Shown piece after piece: positions 55,751 to 64,000 of a stretch of DNA of 64,000 nt. Both the position numbers and the translations under genes were made by a program. Numbering within the stretch: the stretch's first letter is position 1; every line of letters starts with the position of its first letter. Below the pieces are notes generated by a model, which searched no databases, was not told where the DNA came from, and saw only the letters and a list, made by a program, of their open reading frames with translations. The stretch spans positions 369,721-433,720 of the forward strand of contig NZ_PIJY01000024.1 of NCBI RefSeq assembly GCF_008304605.1. The letters run 5' to 3'. The DNA comes from Oceanobacillus polygoni (lineage in GTDB: Bacteria > Bacillota > Bacilli > Bacillales > Amphibacillaceae).

Positions 55751-56850
55751 ATGGAACGTATATCGGTCTATCAGCTTTTTACAATTACAGTGTTTTTTCA
55801 GCTTGGTACATCTGTAATATTTGGTTTTGCTACGGCTGCTGGTAGAGATGCATGGCTAGCAATTCTAATCTCTACTGCTTTTGGAATACTGTTGATTTTA
55901 ATGTATGTTGCCCTAATGAAGTTGAACCCGGGATTAGCTTTTGTGGAATGGTTCCCGACACAACTTGGTAAATGGATCGGTATGCCGATTGCTTGGCTGT
56001 ACCCACTAATGTTTTGTATGTGGCAGGGCGTATTATATCCGATGTGAAATCGATTATTCCAGATACGCTCCTACCTGATACCCCACCATGGTTTGTCGTT
56101 CTCACGCTTTTATTAGTAGTTGTATGCGGGATTTCATCAGGAATTGAAGTTATTGCTCGACTAACGGAATACTTGTTACCGATGGTATTATTAATCTTTT
56201 TTATTGAGGTTAATCTACTCTTTTTTTCTGATGTTGTGAATGTTAACTACATCCTTCCTGTTCTTGGACAGGGGTGGGGAAAAATTTGGTCAGTTGTATG
56301 GCCAACAGGTATCACACAAACATTTGCGGAGACGTTAACATTAGCGATGATTTGGCCATTGGTAAAAGAAACTGAAAAGGTATGGAAGGTAACAATCTTA
56401 GCTACAATTGTAACCGGAATAACGATTGCTGGAGTTAGTTTGATGCAGTTTCTCGTATTTGGTGAAGATATTCTAGAGCGTACCCTGTATCCTGTTTATA
56501 TATTAATGCAACAAATATCGATCGCTGATTTCTTTGAAAATCTTGACGCAATTGTAAGTCTGGTTATGATTCTCACTGCTTTTGTTAAATTAACACTTTA
56601 CTTTTTTGCTGCAGTTCGTTCAATTCAATTGTTATTGAATCTAAGATCGAGTCGCTACCTAATTTTACCTGTAGCTATTATTATTTACACTTTGGGCATA
56701 ACGATGTCTGAAAATATAAGTGAACATGTCTATGTTGGAACTCAAATTTTTCCGCTTGTTTTATGGGTTCCATTGTTAATTATTTTGCCCTTTCTATTGC
56801 TAATCGTGTCGTTGATACGGAAAAAAATTACGAAGTCATCATCGAATTAA
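55751..56850 (+). pseudogene. gerB-type: Spore germination permease GerB-type, frameshifted
   Basis: The B subunit of the germinant receptor, an APC-fold permease of the spore inner membrane. The first frame (55751-56047) gives MERISVYQLFTITVFFQLGT and about 90 proper residues, then runs into a stop; the second (to 56850) continues with LYVAGRIISDVKSIIPDT to the end. Adding one T to the T4 run at 56012-56015 joins them into about 366 residues, the usual GerAB length. Both parts look otherwise intact, so this is either a sequencing error in a homopolymer or a recent loss of function. Confidence 0.88.
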
Positions 56851-56869
56851 ATCAAGGAGTGATTAGAAT

Positions 56870-56995
56870 ATGAGCAGGTTTCTCTGGCCTTGGCAGACTA
56901 ATGTAGTGATAGAGTATCCGTGGATTTTGTTAGTATGTATTGTGATACTTTCGCTTCCATTATCAATTGTCTCGTGGGTACGGTGGAAAAAATGA
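56870..56995 (+). CDS. 41-residue membrane protein in the ger operon
   Basis: ATG 56870 lies 9 bp after AAGGAG and 19 bp after gerB. The product has a Trp-rich N-terminus (MSRFLWPWQT), one membrane helix (about residues 18-36) and a basic end (WVRWKK). Small D-type subunits accompany some germinant receptors, but those I know have two helices and about 75 residues. I therefore do not name it. Its spacing and own ribosome binding site suggest it is real. Confidence 0.6.
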   Translation: MSRFLWPWQTNVVIEYPWILLVCIVILSLPLSIVSWVRWKK

Positions 56996-57034
56996 TGGGT
57001 TATCTTTAGAATTTAAACATGTTCTTTTCAAGCA

Positions 57035-57068
57035 AAAACACATGATCAGCTAAATGACCATGTGTTTT
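57035..57068. terminator. Bidirectional terminator between the ger operon and patB
   Basis: AAAACACATG (57035-57044) pairs perfectly with CATGTGTTTT (57059-57068); it serves two convergent units. Confidence 0.82.
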
Positions 57069-57075
57069 AACGTGT

Positions 57076-58254
57076 CTATTTCGTTAAAGCCTGTACGGCA
57101 TCAATTATCCGTTTGACACCTTCTTCTAAAGTAGCACGTGGACAAGCAATATTCATACGCATATATTGGTCGCCACCTTCTCCATAAGACGCACCAGCAT
57201 TCAAGCCAACCCTTGCTTTTTCAATCATGAATTTATTTAAAGACGTACTATCCATATCGAGTGCACTACAATCAACCCAGAGTAGATAGGTCCCTTCTGT
57301 TTTCACTACTTTGAGTTCAGGTGCATGCTGATCAAACATTTCGGTTACATAATTGGTATGACTTTCAAGTAAGCTGTTTAATTCATCAAGCCATGGTTTA
57401 CCATGCGTATATGCAGCTTCCATCGCGGTATTTCCCATTGTATTCAATTGGTTATGGAAACCTTGCTTATTAAATGATGCATCAAGCTTCTTGCGATTTT
57501 CATTATTGCTTGTAATCACATAAGATGCGTCTAGTCCTGCAAGATTGAATGTTTTCGATGGTGCCATACACGTAATCGTATGATCGGCAACTTCCTCAGA
57601 AAGTGATGCAATTGGGATATGCTTCTGACCTGGGAAGACGAGATCAGCATGAATTTCATCGGAAAAAATCATGACATCATATTTCAAGCATAGTCTTGCC
57701 ATCTCTTCTAGTTCTTCTTTTTTCCACACACGACCAACAGGGTTATGTGGGGAGCATAAGATAAATGCTTTTACACCAGACTTCAACTTATTTTCAAAGT
57801 CTGCAAAATCAATCGTGTAGTAATTATCTTTATTAACGAGTGGATTCTTCACCAGTTCTCGATCATGCGCTTTGATGACATTATAGAATGGTGGGTAGAC
57901 AGGTGTTTGAATAAGAATTTTATCTTTTGGTTCTGTAAAGGCTTGTACGGCTATATGTAAGCTGGTAACAACGCCGTTACTATAGGATAGCCAAGTTGGG
58001 TCAACTGTCCAGTTGTGTCTTTTTTCTAACCAATTGATGATCGACCCAGATACTGCCTCATCAATTACTGTATATCCATAAATCCCGTGCTGTGCCCGTT
58101 TAATTAATGCTTCATTAACAGCTTCTGGGGCTTTGAAATCCATATCAGCGACCCACATCGGTAGTACGTCATCTGATTGGAACATGGCCTGTAACATGTC
58201 CCATTTAACAGATCTGGTATTTTTACGGTCAAATATTTCCTTAAAGATACTCAT
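57076..58254 (-). CDS. patB: Cystathionine beta-lyase PatB (MalY/PatB aminotransferase family)
   Basis: A 392-residue PLP enzyme that splits cystathionine (and cysteine S-conjugates) to homocysteine or thiols, pyruvate and ammonia. The PLP lysine is in APSKTFNLAG, and the aspartate lies in IFSDEIHADLVF. It begins as family members do with the DRKNTRSVKWD region. It lies next to the kapB region as in B. subtilis. An upstream hairpin with a T run on the same strand (58319-58341) could attenuate its transcript, but no known riboswitch precedes it. Confidence 0.93.
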   Translation of the reverse strand: MSIFKEIFDRKNTRSVKWDMLQAMFQSDDVLPMWVADMDFKAPEAVNEALIKRAQHGIYGYTVIDEAVSGSIINWLEKRHNWTVDPTWLSYSNGVVTSLHIAVQAFTEPKDKILIQTPVYPPFYNVIKAHDRELVKNPLVNKDNYYTIDFADFENKLKSGVKAFILCSPHNPVGRVWKKEELEEMARLCLKYDVMIFSDEIHADLVFPGQKHIPIASLSEEVADHTITCMAPSKTFNLAGLDASYVITSNNENRKKLDASFNKQGFHNQLNTMGNTAMEAAYTHGKPWLDELNSLLESHTNYVTEMFDQHAPELKVVKTEGTYLLWVDCSALDMDSTSLNKFMIEKARVGLNAGASYGEGGDQYMRMNIACPRATLEEGVKRIIDAVQALTK

Positions 58255-58743
58255 AAGATGCCTCCTAGTAATTCATTAATGCTATTATAACAAAGAAAGC
58301 TTGAATGAAAACGAAAAAAAAGCAAAGCGTTAAAACGCCTTGCCTACAGGGGGAATACGAGAAAGTCTTACATTTATAGTATTACCCCGAAATAAAAAAT
58401 ATAAACAGGGATATTTAAATTTTTTCATGTGCGAAAGATAGAAACTGCGAAATAACTTCTAATTACTTAGTTTGAGCAACTCTCGGCGTCCGGGATCGCT
58501 CCGGGCGGATGTGAATAAAAGTTGTGTTCCAGCGTATTTTGCTAAAGAAATAGTGAGCCTAGTAATAGCGTAGTGTGTTTCCATAGCGAGTATACGCACA
58601 ACCCATTATTATTCGTTAGTTTGTAGTTTCTTTCCAACTACGAAATGTTTTTCACTTACATTCTAAAAGTTAAACAATGAAGAAACATTTGTCGAGAAAC
58701 TTTCGTTACATAGGTAGTGGCGGGAAAGGAGGGGGAGGTATAG
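58255..58743. other. Intergenic stretch with hairpins, no gene
   Basis: About 490 bp between divergent patB and the sigma factor gene. A hairpin of GCAAAGCGT and ACGCCTTGC (58322-58342, one mismatch) runs into T8 on the minus strand, toward patB. A GC-rich dyad GGCGTCCGG/CCGGGCGG lies at 58485-58508 in otherwise AT-rich DNA, and TTTGTAGTT/AACTACGAA forms another at 58620-58645. I recognise no RNA family. Confidence 0.5.
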
Positions 58744-59295
58744 GTGGATGAATGTGAGATTGTCAATCGAGCAAAATTAAAGGATGAAACTGCCTTTGAG
58801 CAATTAATTGATACATATAAGCCTGTAATTGAACGATTTGCTTATCAATTGGGTGTGAAACAAGAAAACATTCCAGATATTGTTCAGGAAACCTTTATCA
58901 AAATTCATCGGAAATTACATCAGTTTCAAAAAGGGAAATTTACAACTTGGGTTTTTCAAGTAACACTAAATGTAGTGCGAGATCAATATCGTAAACAAAA
59001 AAGAGAGTTGAAGCTAATTGATAAAGCGAAGCAAAGTCAATTGCAAACGATTCAAAGTGGCTATTATTTTGAAAAACAAGAGCATTTATTTTTACATGAA
59101 TGTATACAAAAGCTTGATGAAAAATATAAGATTCCACTAATTTTGTTTTATTTCCATGATAAATCCTATGATGAAATTGCACTTATTTTAAAAATTAAAT
59201 TATCCGTTGTGAAGACTAGAATCCACCGTGGAAAAGGAAAATTAAAGGAGCTTTTCGAAACATCGATTGGAGTGGAGGTTTACCAAAATGGATGA
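58744..59295 (+). CDS. ECF-subfamily RNA polymerase sigma factor
   Basis: A 183-residue sigma-70 family factor of the ECF type. Region 2 is visible around residues 15-75 (AFEQLIDTYKPVIERFAYQL, then DIVQETFIKIHRKL and GKFTTWVFQVTLNVVRDQYRKQ). Region 4 lies at about 120-172 (YKIPLILFYFHDKSYDEIALILKIKLSVVKTRIHRGKGKLKE). GTG 58744 lies behind a G-rich ribosome binding site. The next gene overlaps its end by 8 bp and encodes a membrane protein that is probably its anti-sigma factor. I cannot place it in a named ECF group. Confidence 0.92.
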   Translation: MDECEIVNRAKLKDETAFEQLIDTYKPVIERFAYQLGVKQENIPDIVQETFIKIHRKLHQFQKGKFTTWVFQVTLNVVRDQYRKQKRELKLIDKAKQSQLQTIQSGYYFEKQEHLFLHECIQKLDEKYKIPLILFYFHDKSYDEIALILKIKLSVVKTRIHRGKGKLKELFETSIGVEVYQNG

Positions 59296-60835
59296 TAAGC
59301 AATTGGAAAAAATGCTTCACGATATGAAAGATGACTATAATAAGTTACCTGAATATACAAATACCAAAACCGTTATGCATACTATTTTTTCCAGAAAAAA
59401 CACAAAATGGAGGCGGTTGTTGCCGACTGTTGCGGTGATAGCTGGAATGCTTTTATTTATGATTGTTGCACTTCCGTATCTGAATGATGATCAGCAAGGG
59501 GATAGGGAAGCTGAATACTTGAAACTTTATTATCAGCAAAAGAAAGAAGCTTTTCGCAAGGAACTTGGGATAGAAAGTGTGGAATCGTTTCGTGAGGTCA
59601 AACAGGCTGAGCAGCTTGTGGAACAGTTTGCACTTATGAATCAATCTGGAGAGTTTGAACGGATTAAATCGGAAATTGATTATTTATTTACCCCGCCCAA
59701 GCAAGCGATTGAACAATTGAATAAAGCTGGAGAATCAATCGGGAAAAACTTTGAATTTGGTTTTAAAATGACAGATATGGAGTATTCACTGCAAATCTAT
59801 ATGATGGAACTGTTTGAAAAATACGCTCTTACAAATCAAGAGCAGAAGAATTTAATAGAGGCACAGCATGACCTGAAGAGTTTTACTGGACCATCTGAAG
59901 TAAAGGCATTTTTAGAGCTGCTTTATGAACAAGGCTTTGTTCTTAAAGCAGAAGAGTTTGAATCGCCAGCTATAAAGGTTCAAATGGACTATTTTTGGAT
60001 TATCGGAAATAACGAGAGATTAAAGAATATGGAATGGTTTGAACGCTATTTAGAATTAGTTGAAACAAAAATTGATCTGTATGCGCCTGGCATCGATAAT
60101 AAACACGAAATTCCATGGGATGAGTTTGACACAATCTTATTGGAAATAGAGGATCTGTTTAAGGATTATCCAGAGGCGAAAAACGTTTTATTTGAGGAAA
60201 CCTATTTGCAAAATGTTATACATTGGTATTTAGAGGGTTATATCGAAGCTGGTGCTTATTCGTATCCTGCTACATTAAATCAAGATGCAAGGGATGAGTT
60301 ATTACATTTTGTTAACGAGCATATGGACTCTAAGTATTGGGAGATTGTGAACGGAGCTGTAGTGTTATATGAAGCAAATGATTGGAAAAAAACAGATCAT
60401 CTTCAGCTTTGGGGTTTAACGAATAAACTATCACTTTTTTTCGATGATAAATTTGAAGGATTGCAGTTAAAGGATATTCATGAGGTGAATGGTTGGCCAA
60501 TATTAAGTTCTACACCAAAGACATATATAGAATATGTAGAGGAACAAGATGTGTCATTACTTGAAAAGCTCTCATCAATGGAGATTATCTCGCTCTATTT
60601 TTATGCAGTCGAAAAGGAAGCAGAAGAGGATGTTCATGCTTTAGTAACTAATCTTGATTTTAACCTAAACGAAGTAAATGCTAAGGGTTTGGTCTATATT
60701 ATTCGAACGGATCATGCGACTCATCATGAAACATATCAATTAATAGGACAGGACAACCATAACATACAAGCAGAGGTGCAGTTGAGTAAGGAAGGAAATA
60801 TGTGGAAGATTTCGAGCGTTGAATTATATCATTAA
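59288..60835 (+). CDS. Putative anti-sigma factor with large extracytoplasmic domain
   Basis: A 515-residue protein with a short cytoplasmic N-terminus (about 43 residues), one membrane helix (about 44-65) and a large charged extracytoplasmic part. It begins MDDKQLEKMLHDMKDDYNKLPEYT, like the N-termini of several Firmicute anti-sigma proteins. There is no HxxxCxxC zinc anti-sigma motif. The C-terminal part (DHATHHETYQLIGQDNHNIQAEV) could be a small SnoaL/NTF2-like domain, which I cannot confirm. ATG 59288 lies behind GGAGGT and overlaps the sigma gene by 8 bp. The anti-sigma role is inferred from position and topology. Confidence 0.72.
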   Translation: MDDKQLEKMLHDMKDDYNKLPEYTNTKTVMHTIFSRKNTKWRRLLPTVAVIAGMLLFMIVALPYLNDDQQGDREAEYLKLYYQQKKEAFRKELGIESVESFREVKQAEQLVEQFALMNQSGEFERIKSEIDYLFTPPKQAIEQLNKAGESIGKNFEFGFKMTDMEYSLQIYMMELFEKYALTNQEQKNLIEAQHDLKSFTGPSEVKAFLELLYEQGFVLKAEEFESPAIKVQMDYFWIIGNNERLKNMEWFERYLELVETKIDLYAPGIDNKHEIPWDEFDTILLEIEDLFKDYPEAKNVLFEETYLQNVIHWYLEGYIEAGAYSYPATLNQDARDELLHFVNEHMDSKYWEIVNGAVVLYEANDWKKTDHLQLWGLTNKLSLFFDDKFEGLQLKDIHEVNGWPILSSTPKTYIEYVEEQDVSLLEKLSSMEIISLYFYAVEKEAEEDVHALVTNLDFNLNEVNAKGLVYIIRTDHATHHETYQLIGQDNHNIQAEVQLSKEGNMWKISSVELYH

Positions 60836-60879
60836 AAAAAGCACCGTTCGTGCTCTGATTTGAGACGACGGTGCTTTTT
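60836..60879. terminator. Bidirectional terminator between the anti-sigma gene and pgi
   Basis: AAAAAGCACCGT (60836-60847) pairs perfectly with ACGGTGCTTTTT (60868-60879), flanked by A and T runs. Confidence 0.9.
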
Positions 60880-60888
60880 AAACGTTAA

Positions 60889-62241
60889 TTATAAGCGTTT
60901 CTCTAATGCTTCTTTTTCTTCCTCAAATCCAGGTTTACCAAGTAGTGCGAACATATTTTTCTTATACGCTTCTACACCAGGCTGGTCAAATGGATTGACG
61001 CCAAGTAGGTAGCCACTAATAGCACATGCTTTTTCAAAGAAGTAAACCATGTAACCGAAAGTATAGGCATCAAGTGCAGGTAATTCTACAATTAGATTCG
61101 GAACATCGCCATCAGTATGAGCAAGCATTGTACCTTGGAATGCTTTATCATTGATTTCATGAATGGTTTTACCAGCTAGGTAATTCAAGCCATCTGAATC
61201 ATTTTCTTCTGCTTCCAATGTTAAATCTTTTTTCGAAGTATTCACGTGAAGTACCGTTTCAAATATATTGCGACGGCCTTCTTGGATATATTGACCAAGT
61301 GAATGCAAGTCCGTTGTGAAGTTAGCAGACGAAGGGTAAATCCCTTTTTGATCCTTTCCTTCACTTTCGCCAAATAGTTGTTTCCACCATTCGGAGAAAT
61401 ATTGTAAGCTTGGCTCATAATTAATTAGAAGCTCTGTTACTTTACCTTTGTTATATAGAACATTACGCACCGCTGCATATTGATATGCAGGGTTGTTAGC
61501 AAGTGTTGGTTCAGCTAAGTCATGCATTGCATCCTTTGCACCTTGCATCATATCATCGATAGAAATGCCACTTACTGCAATTGGCAGTAATCCTACAGCA
61601 GTAAGAACAGAATAGCGGCCACCAACATCATCTGGAATAACAAATGTTTCATAACCAGCTTGGTCTGCAGATGTTTTTAATGCCCCTCTTGCTTTATCTG
61701 TAGTTGCATAAATACGAGCTTTTGCTTCTTCTGCACCATATTTTTCCTCTAAGTATTTTTTGAAGATTCGGAATGCGACAGCAGGTTCTGTTGTTGTTCC
61801 GCTTTTTGAAATAACGTTAATGGAAAAATCTTTGTCCTTAAGTAACTCTAATAGCTCATTCATATAAGTAGAGCTTAAATGATGTCCAACAAAGATAACC
61901 TGTGGTGCTTGTCTTTCTTCTTTCGAAAGCAGGTTTTGGAAGGAATGATTGAGCATTTCTAACGCTGCGCGAGCTCCAAGATAAGATCCGCCAATACCAA
62001 TAACAAGCAATACGTCAGAATCATTTTTGATTTTTTCTGCGCTTGCCTTTATTCGTGCGTATTCTTCTTTATCATAGTTTTCGGGTAAATCGATCCAGCC
62101 AAGAAAATCGTTACCTGGGCCAGTTTTTTCATGTAGCATATGATGTGCTGATTCCACAAATGGGCTTAAGTAATCAACTTCATGCTGGTCAAAAAATGTA
62201 AGAGCTTTATCATAGGTAAATGAAACGTGTGACATTGACAT
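60889..62241 (-). CDS. pgi: Glucose-6-phosphate isomerase
   Basis: Interconverts glucose 6-phosphate and fructose 6-phosphate in glycolysis. The 450-residue Firmicute-type PGI has [13 protein letters not shown] (about residues 83-95), [14 protein letters not shown] and [14 protein letters not shown] with the usual active-site residues. GGAGG lies close before the ATG. It is followed by the convergent terminator at 60836. The next minus-strand gene upstream is yugI, with its own terminator between them. Confidence 0.96.
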   Translation of the reverse strand: MSMSHVSFTYDKALTFFDQHEVDYLSPFVESAHHMLHEKTGPGNDFLGWIDLPENYDKEEYARIKASAEKIKNDSDVLLVIGIGGSYLGARAALEMLNHSFQNLLSKEERQAPQVIFVGHHLSSTYMNELLELLKDKDFSINVISKSGTTTEPAVAFRIFKKYLEEKYGAEEAKARIYATTDKARGALKTSADQAGYETFVIPDDVGGRYSVLTAVGLLPIAVSGISIDDMMQGAKDAMHDLAEPTLANNPAYQYAAVRNVLYNKGKVTELLINYEPSLQYFSEWWKQLFGESEGKDQKGIYPSSANFTTDLHSLGQYIQEGRRNIFETVLHVNTSKKDLTLEAEENDSDGLNYLAGKTIHEINDKAFQGTMLAHTDGDVPNLIVELPALDAYTFGYMVYFFEKACAISGYLLGVNPFDQPGVEAYKKNMFALLGKPGFEEEKEALEKRL

Positions 62242-62331
62242 CCTCCTTTAATTGCAATCAAATGCATACCCTAACTTTAATCGATTAGTATGGTGAAATC
62301 AAGAATGATGCAATTGGAATTGCCAATGAAA

Positions 62332-62374
62332 AAAACATACACAACGAAGTTCAATACTTACGTGTGTATGTTTT
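62332..62374. terminator. Terminator of yugI
   Basis: AAAACATACACAACG (62332-62346) pairs with CGTGTGTATGTTTT (62361-62374) with a small mismatch. On the minus strand it ends in T6. Confidence 0.82.
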
Positions 62375-62384
62375 ATATTGTGAC

Positions 62385-62762
62385 TTATTTCTTTGCTGAT
62401 TGATCGATCCACTCTTGAAGCTTATCTTTCAGTGTGTTAAATCCAGCTGAATCATTGTCTTGCTGGAAAGTAGGCTGTGCTTTTTTCTCTCTAGCAGGTT
62501 TAGCAGGCTTCTTTGGTGCTTCTTCTGTAGCACGGATAGATAGCGATACTTTGTTTTTTGCTTCGTCTACATTCATTACTTTAACTTTCACTTCGTCACC
62601 AACAGTTAAATGTTCATTGATATCTTTCACATAACCATGTGTGATTTCTGAGATATGAACTAACCCTTGATTTTCTTCATCTAAAGCAACAAATGCTCCA
62701 TATGGCTGTATACCTGTAACTTTTCCGTCTATAATTTGACCAGCTTCAAATTTGCTTGTCAT
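62385..62762 (-). CDS. yugI: S1-domain RNA-binding protein YugI (general stress protein 13)
   Basis: A 125-residue protein. Residues 5-75 form an S1 RNA-binding domain (GKVTGIQPYGAFVAL, GLVHISEITHGYVKD, KVKVMNVDEAKNKVSLSIRA). The tail is basic and Pro/Lys-rich, then a short amphipathic helix (FNTLKDKLQEWIDQS). YugI is ribosome-associated and stress-induced in B. subtilis. ATG 62762 is used; AGGAG lies 9 bp before it. Confidence 0.93.
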   Translation of the reverse strand: MTSKFEAGQIIDGKVTGIQPYGAFVALDEENQGLVHISEITHGYVKDINEHLTVGDEVKVKVMNVDEAKNKVSLSIRATEEAPKKPAKPAREKKAQPTFQQDNDSAGFNTLKDKLQEWIDQSAKK

Positions 62763-62866
62763 GCTGAACAACTCCTATATTTAAATTCGTTTCTTTTTAC
62801 ACAATATACAATTATAGCACAAAGTATTAATTCTAGCAAAAATTACTTGAAAAATGATAGGGAATG

Positions 62867-63865
62867 TTACCAACGAGTTAGGGAGATTAGAATATCATTC
62901 TCACTTAAGGTTTGATCTGCCTTAGGGTGTACAAGGTATTTCTCATCACGAATAAATCCAAGTATCAGGTATCCCTGTTGTAATAGATGATTGGAAATAT
63001 GCAGGAATGTTTTGCCCTTCAACTCACTAGGCAGCTGCACATGAGTAAATTGCTGTTGTATCAACAGTTGAATAACATCCTCAAAAGGGGTAGCAGTTTT
63101 TGAATGATTTAACTCATGAAAAAATAAACCACTCATAAATTCATTTGATCGGATAATCGTCGTTGCACCAGCTCGCAAAGCATTTTCAATTTGAATTTTG
63201 GATAAAATCTCGGCAACGATCGGTATCTGCTTGTTATTCCCGCGAATTGCAATTGTAGCGAGAATCGTATAATTATCTGCTTGCCGTTCATTTTTGTTTA
63301 ACTCAGATGTGATTAGAACGCGGTCAGCATACTTTATATTCGCTTTTTCTAATATCGTGTCTTCACTGGCATCCCCATTAATAAAATGGACAGGATATTC
63401 TTGGAAGGTGAGGTGACGTAGCGTTCGGTCAATTAGAACGATTCGTGTGCTTGGATGATTTTTAGAAGCGATGTGTATTAATTGTTTTGTACGCTCATTC
63501 CAACCGATAAAGATAAAGTGATTCTTCCCTTTGAATGGGAGTCTTCCACATTCAAGATCCTGCTCATGTTTTACCGTTGCAGTGGACAATGAAGTAATAT
63601 AAAAAGCGATTAAACCACCACCAGTTAGGATAAGTAGAATGGCAATAATTCTCCCTGTTGACGTTAGAGGGACATAATCACCGTAGCCGACAGTTGCACC
63701 AGTAACAAAAGCCCACCAAATGCCGTCGAATATCGTTGGAAATTGGTTTGGTTCGAACAGGTGAATCATCGTCCCGAAGAAAGTCATCAGAATAAAAATT
63801 GTAAGTAGAAGCTTAATGGCAGTCGGTAAACGAAAATAAAGATGTTTAAAAAAGCGAATACTCAT
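62867..63865 (-). CDS. yugO: Potassium channel YugO
   Basis: A 332-residue K+ channel subunit. Two membrane helices flank the selectivity filter TVGYGD (about residues 58-63, GATVGYGDYVPLTSTGR). A cytoplasmic RCK/TrkA-N domain follows (FIFIGWNERTKQLIHIA, RIVLIDRTLR), with a C-terminal TrkA-C-like end. B. subtilis YugO releases K+ during biofilm electrical signalling. AAGGTGA precedes the ATG by about 5 bp. It is the last gene in the window, 101 bp before yugI on the same strand. Confidence 0.93.
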   Translation of the reverse strand: MSIRFFKHLYFRLPTAIKLLLTIFILMTFFGTMIHLFEPNQFPTIFDGIWWAFVTGATVGYGDYVPLTSTGRIIAILLILTGGGLIAFYITSLSTATVKHEQDLECGRLPFKGKNHFIFIGWNERTKQLIHIASKNHPSTRIVLIDRTLRHLTFQEYPVHFINGDASEDTILEKANIKYADRVLITSELNKNERQADNYTILATIAIRGNNKQIPIVAEILSKIQIENALRAGATTIIRSNEFMSGLFFHELNHSKTATPFEDVIQLLIQQQFTHVQLPSELKGKTFLHISNHLLQQGYLILGFIRDEKYLVHPKADQTLSENDILISLTRW

Positions 63866-63947
63866 AGCATCACCTTAATGAGGATGGATTTACAGTTTAG
63901 TATGAGCTAAGAGGGGAGTGTTATTCAAACATACAGACAAGAAAAGG

Positions 63948-63983
63948 GCGAGTGCTGGCGATATATATATCGTCAGCACTCGC
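63948..63983 (-). terminator. Hairpin at the right edge, probable terminator of a gene beyond the window
   Basis: A near-perfect 17-bp inverted repeat (63948-63964 with 63967-63983, one G-U pair). The T-rich side is to the left, so it most likely ends a minus-strand gene lying right of the window. Confidence 0.6.
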
Positions 63984-64000
63984 CTCATTAGAGTCTAAGC

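Overview
The window is AT-rich, gene-dense DNA of a Bacillaceae endospore former. Spore genes are spread through it: a gerA-type germinant receptor operon, lytH, yunB, yutH, a YhcN/YlaJ lipoprotein and kapB. Much of the gene order follows the yur/yun/yut/yui/yum/yug part of the Bacillus subtilis chromosome. The many Na+-coupled carriers (NhaC, NSS, SSS, a TRAP system) and the repeat types fit a salt- or alkali-tolerant genus such as Oceanobacillus or Virgibacillus. That genus call is inference from gene content, not from a marker gene. I see no rRNA, tRNA, CRISPR, prophage or intact insertion sequence.

Layout. 1-5.4 kb: sufCDSUB iron-sulfur cluster assembly operon. 5.6-6.9 kb: AprX intracellular subtilase. 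7.2-24 kb is an accessory block. It holds a MarR/MFS pair with three evenly spaced dyads over its promoter; a LarA-type nickel-pincer racemase homologue; a TAXI-TRAP uptake operon with a FadR-type regulator; a second FadR regulator with GlcD/GlcF-type 2-hydroxyacid oxidase subunits; a SAM riboswitch in front of a flavin monooxygenase; a DUF3311/SSS symporter pair; and a YkvI-like permease. 24.3-28 kb: yunE-D-C-B core genes. 28-31.8 kb: a lysine riboswitch in front of an NhaC-type antiporter, then an NSS symporter with its 35-residue MetS-like subunit. 31.9-51 kb: core yut/yum/yui genes (lytH, yutC-H, yutI, yuzD, dapF, yutM, yumC, yumB, yuiB-D), with bioY, deoD, a lone HPr, an amidase, a SufR-like regulator and a NERD protein among them. 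51-64 kb: kapB, sodC, gerA-gerC-gerB with a 41-residue membrane ORF, patB, an ECF sigma factor with a large membrane partner, pgi, yugI and yugO.

How the parts may fit together. The 9.2-18.2 kb block reads as one pathway: TRAP uptake of a 2-hydroxy acid, LarA-like interconversion of isomers, oxidation by GlcDF, two FadR regulators, and cre-like sites in front of both the racemase and transporter genes. The substrate is not known from sequence. Iron-sulfur functions recur: suf, a SufR-like regulator with three of four expected cysteines, the NifU C-terminal domain protein YutI, and the A-type carrier YutM.

Oddities. Two genes carry an apparent single-base deletion in a homopolymer: the monooxygenase at an A7 run and gerB at a T4 run. 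Two others (marR and gerA) have their best ribosome binding site in front of an ATA or ATC/ATT codon. A pair of MITE-like repeats (about 144 and 247 bp) share near-identical inverted ends, and five 21-bp units lie in tandem after yutM.
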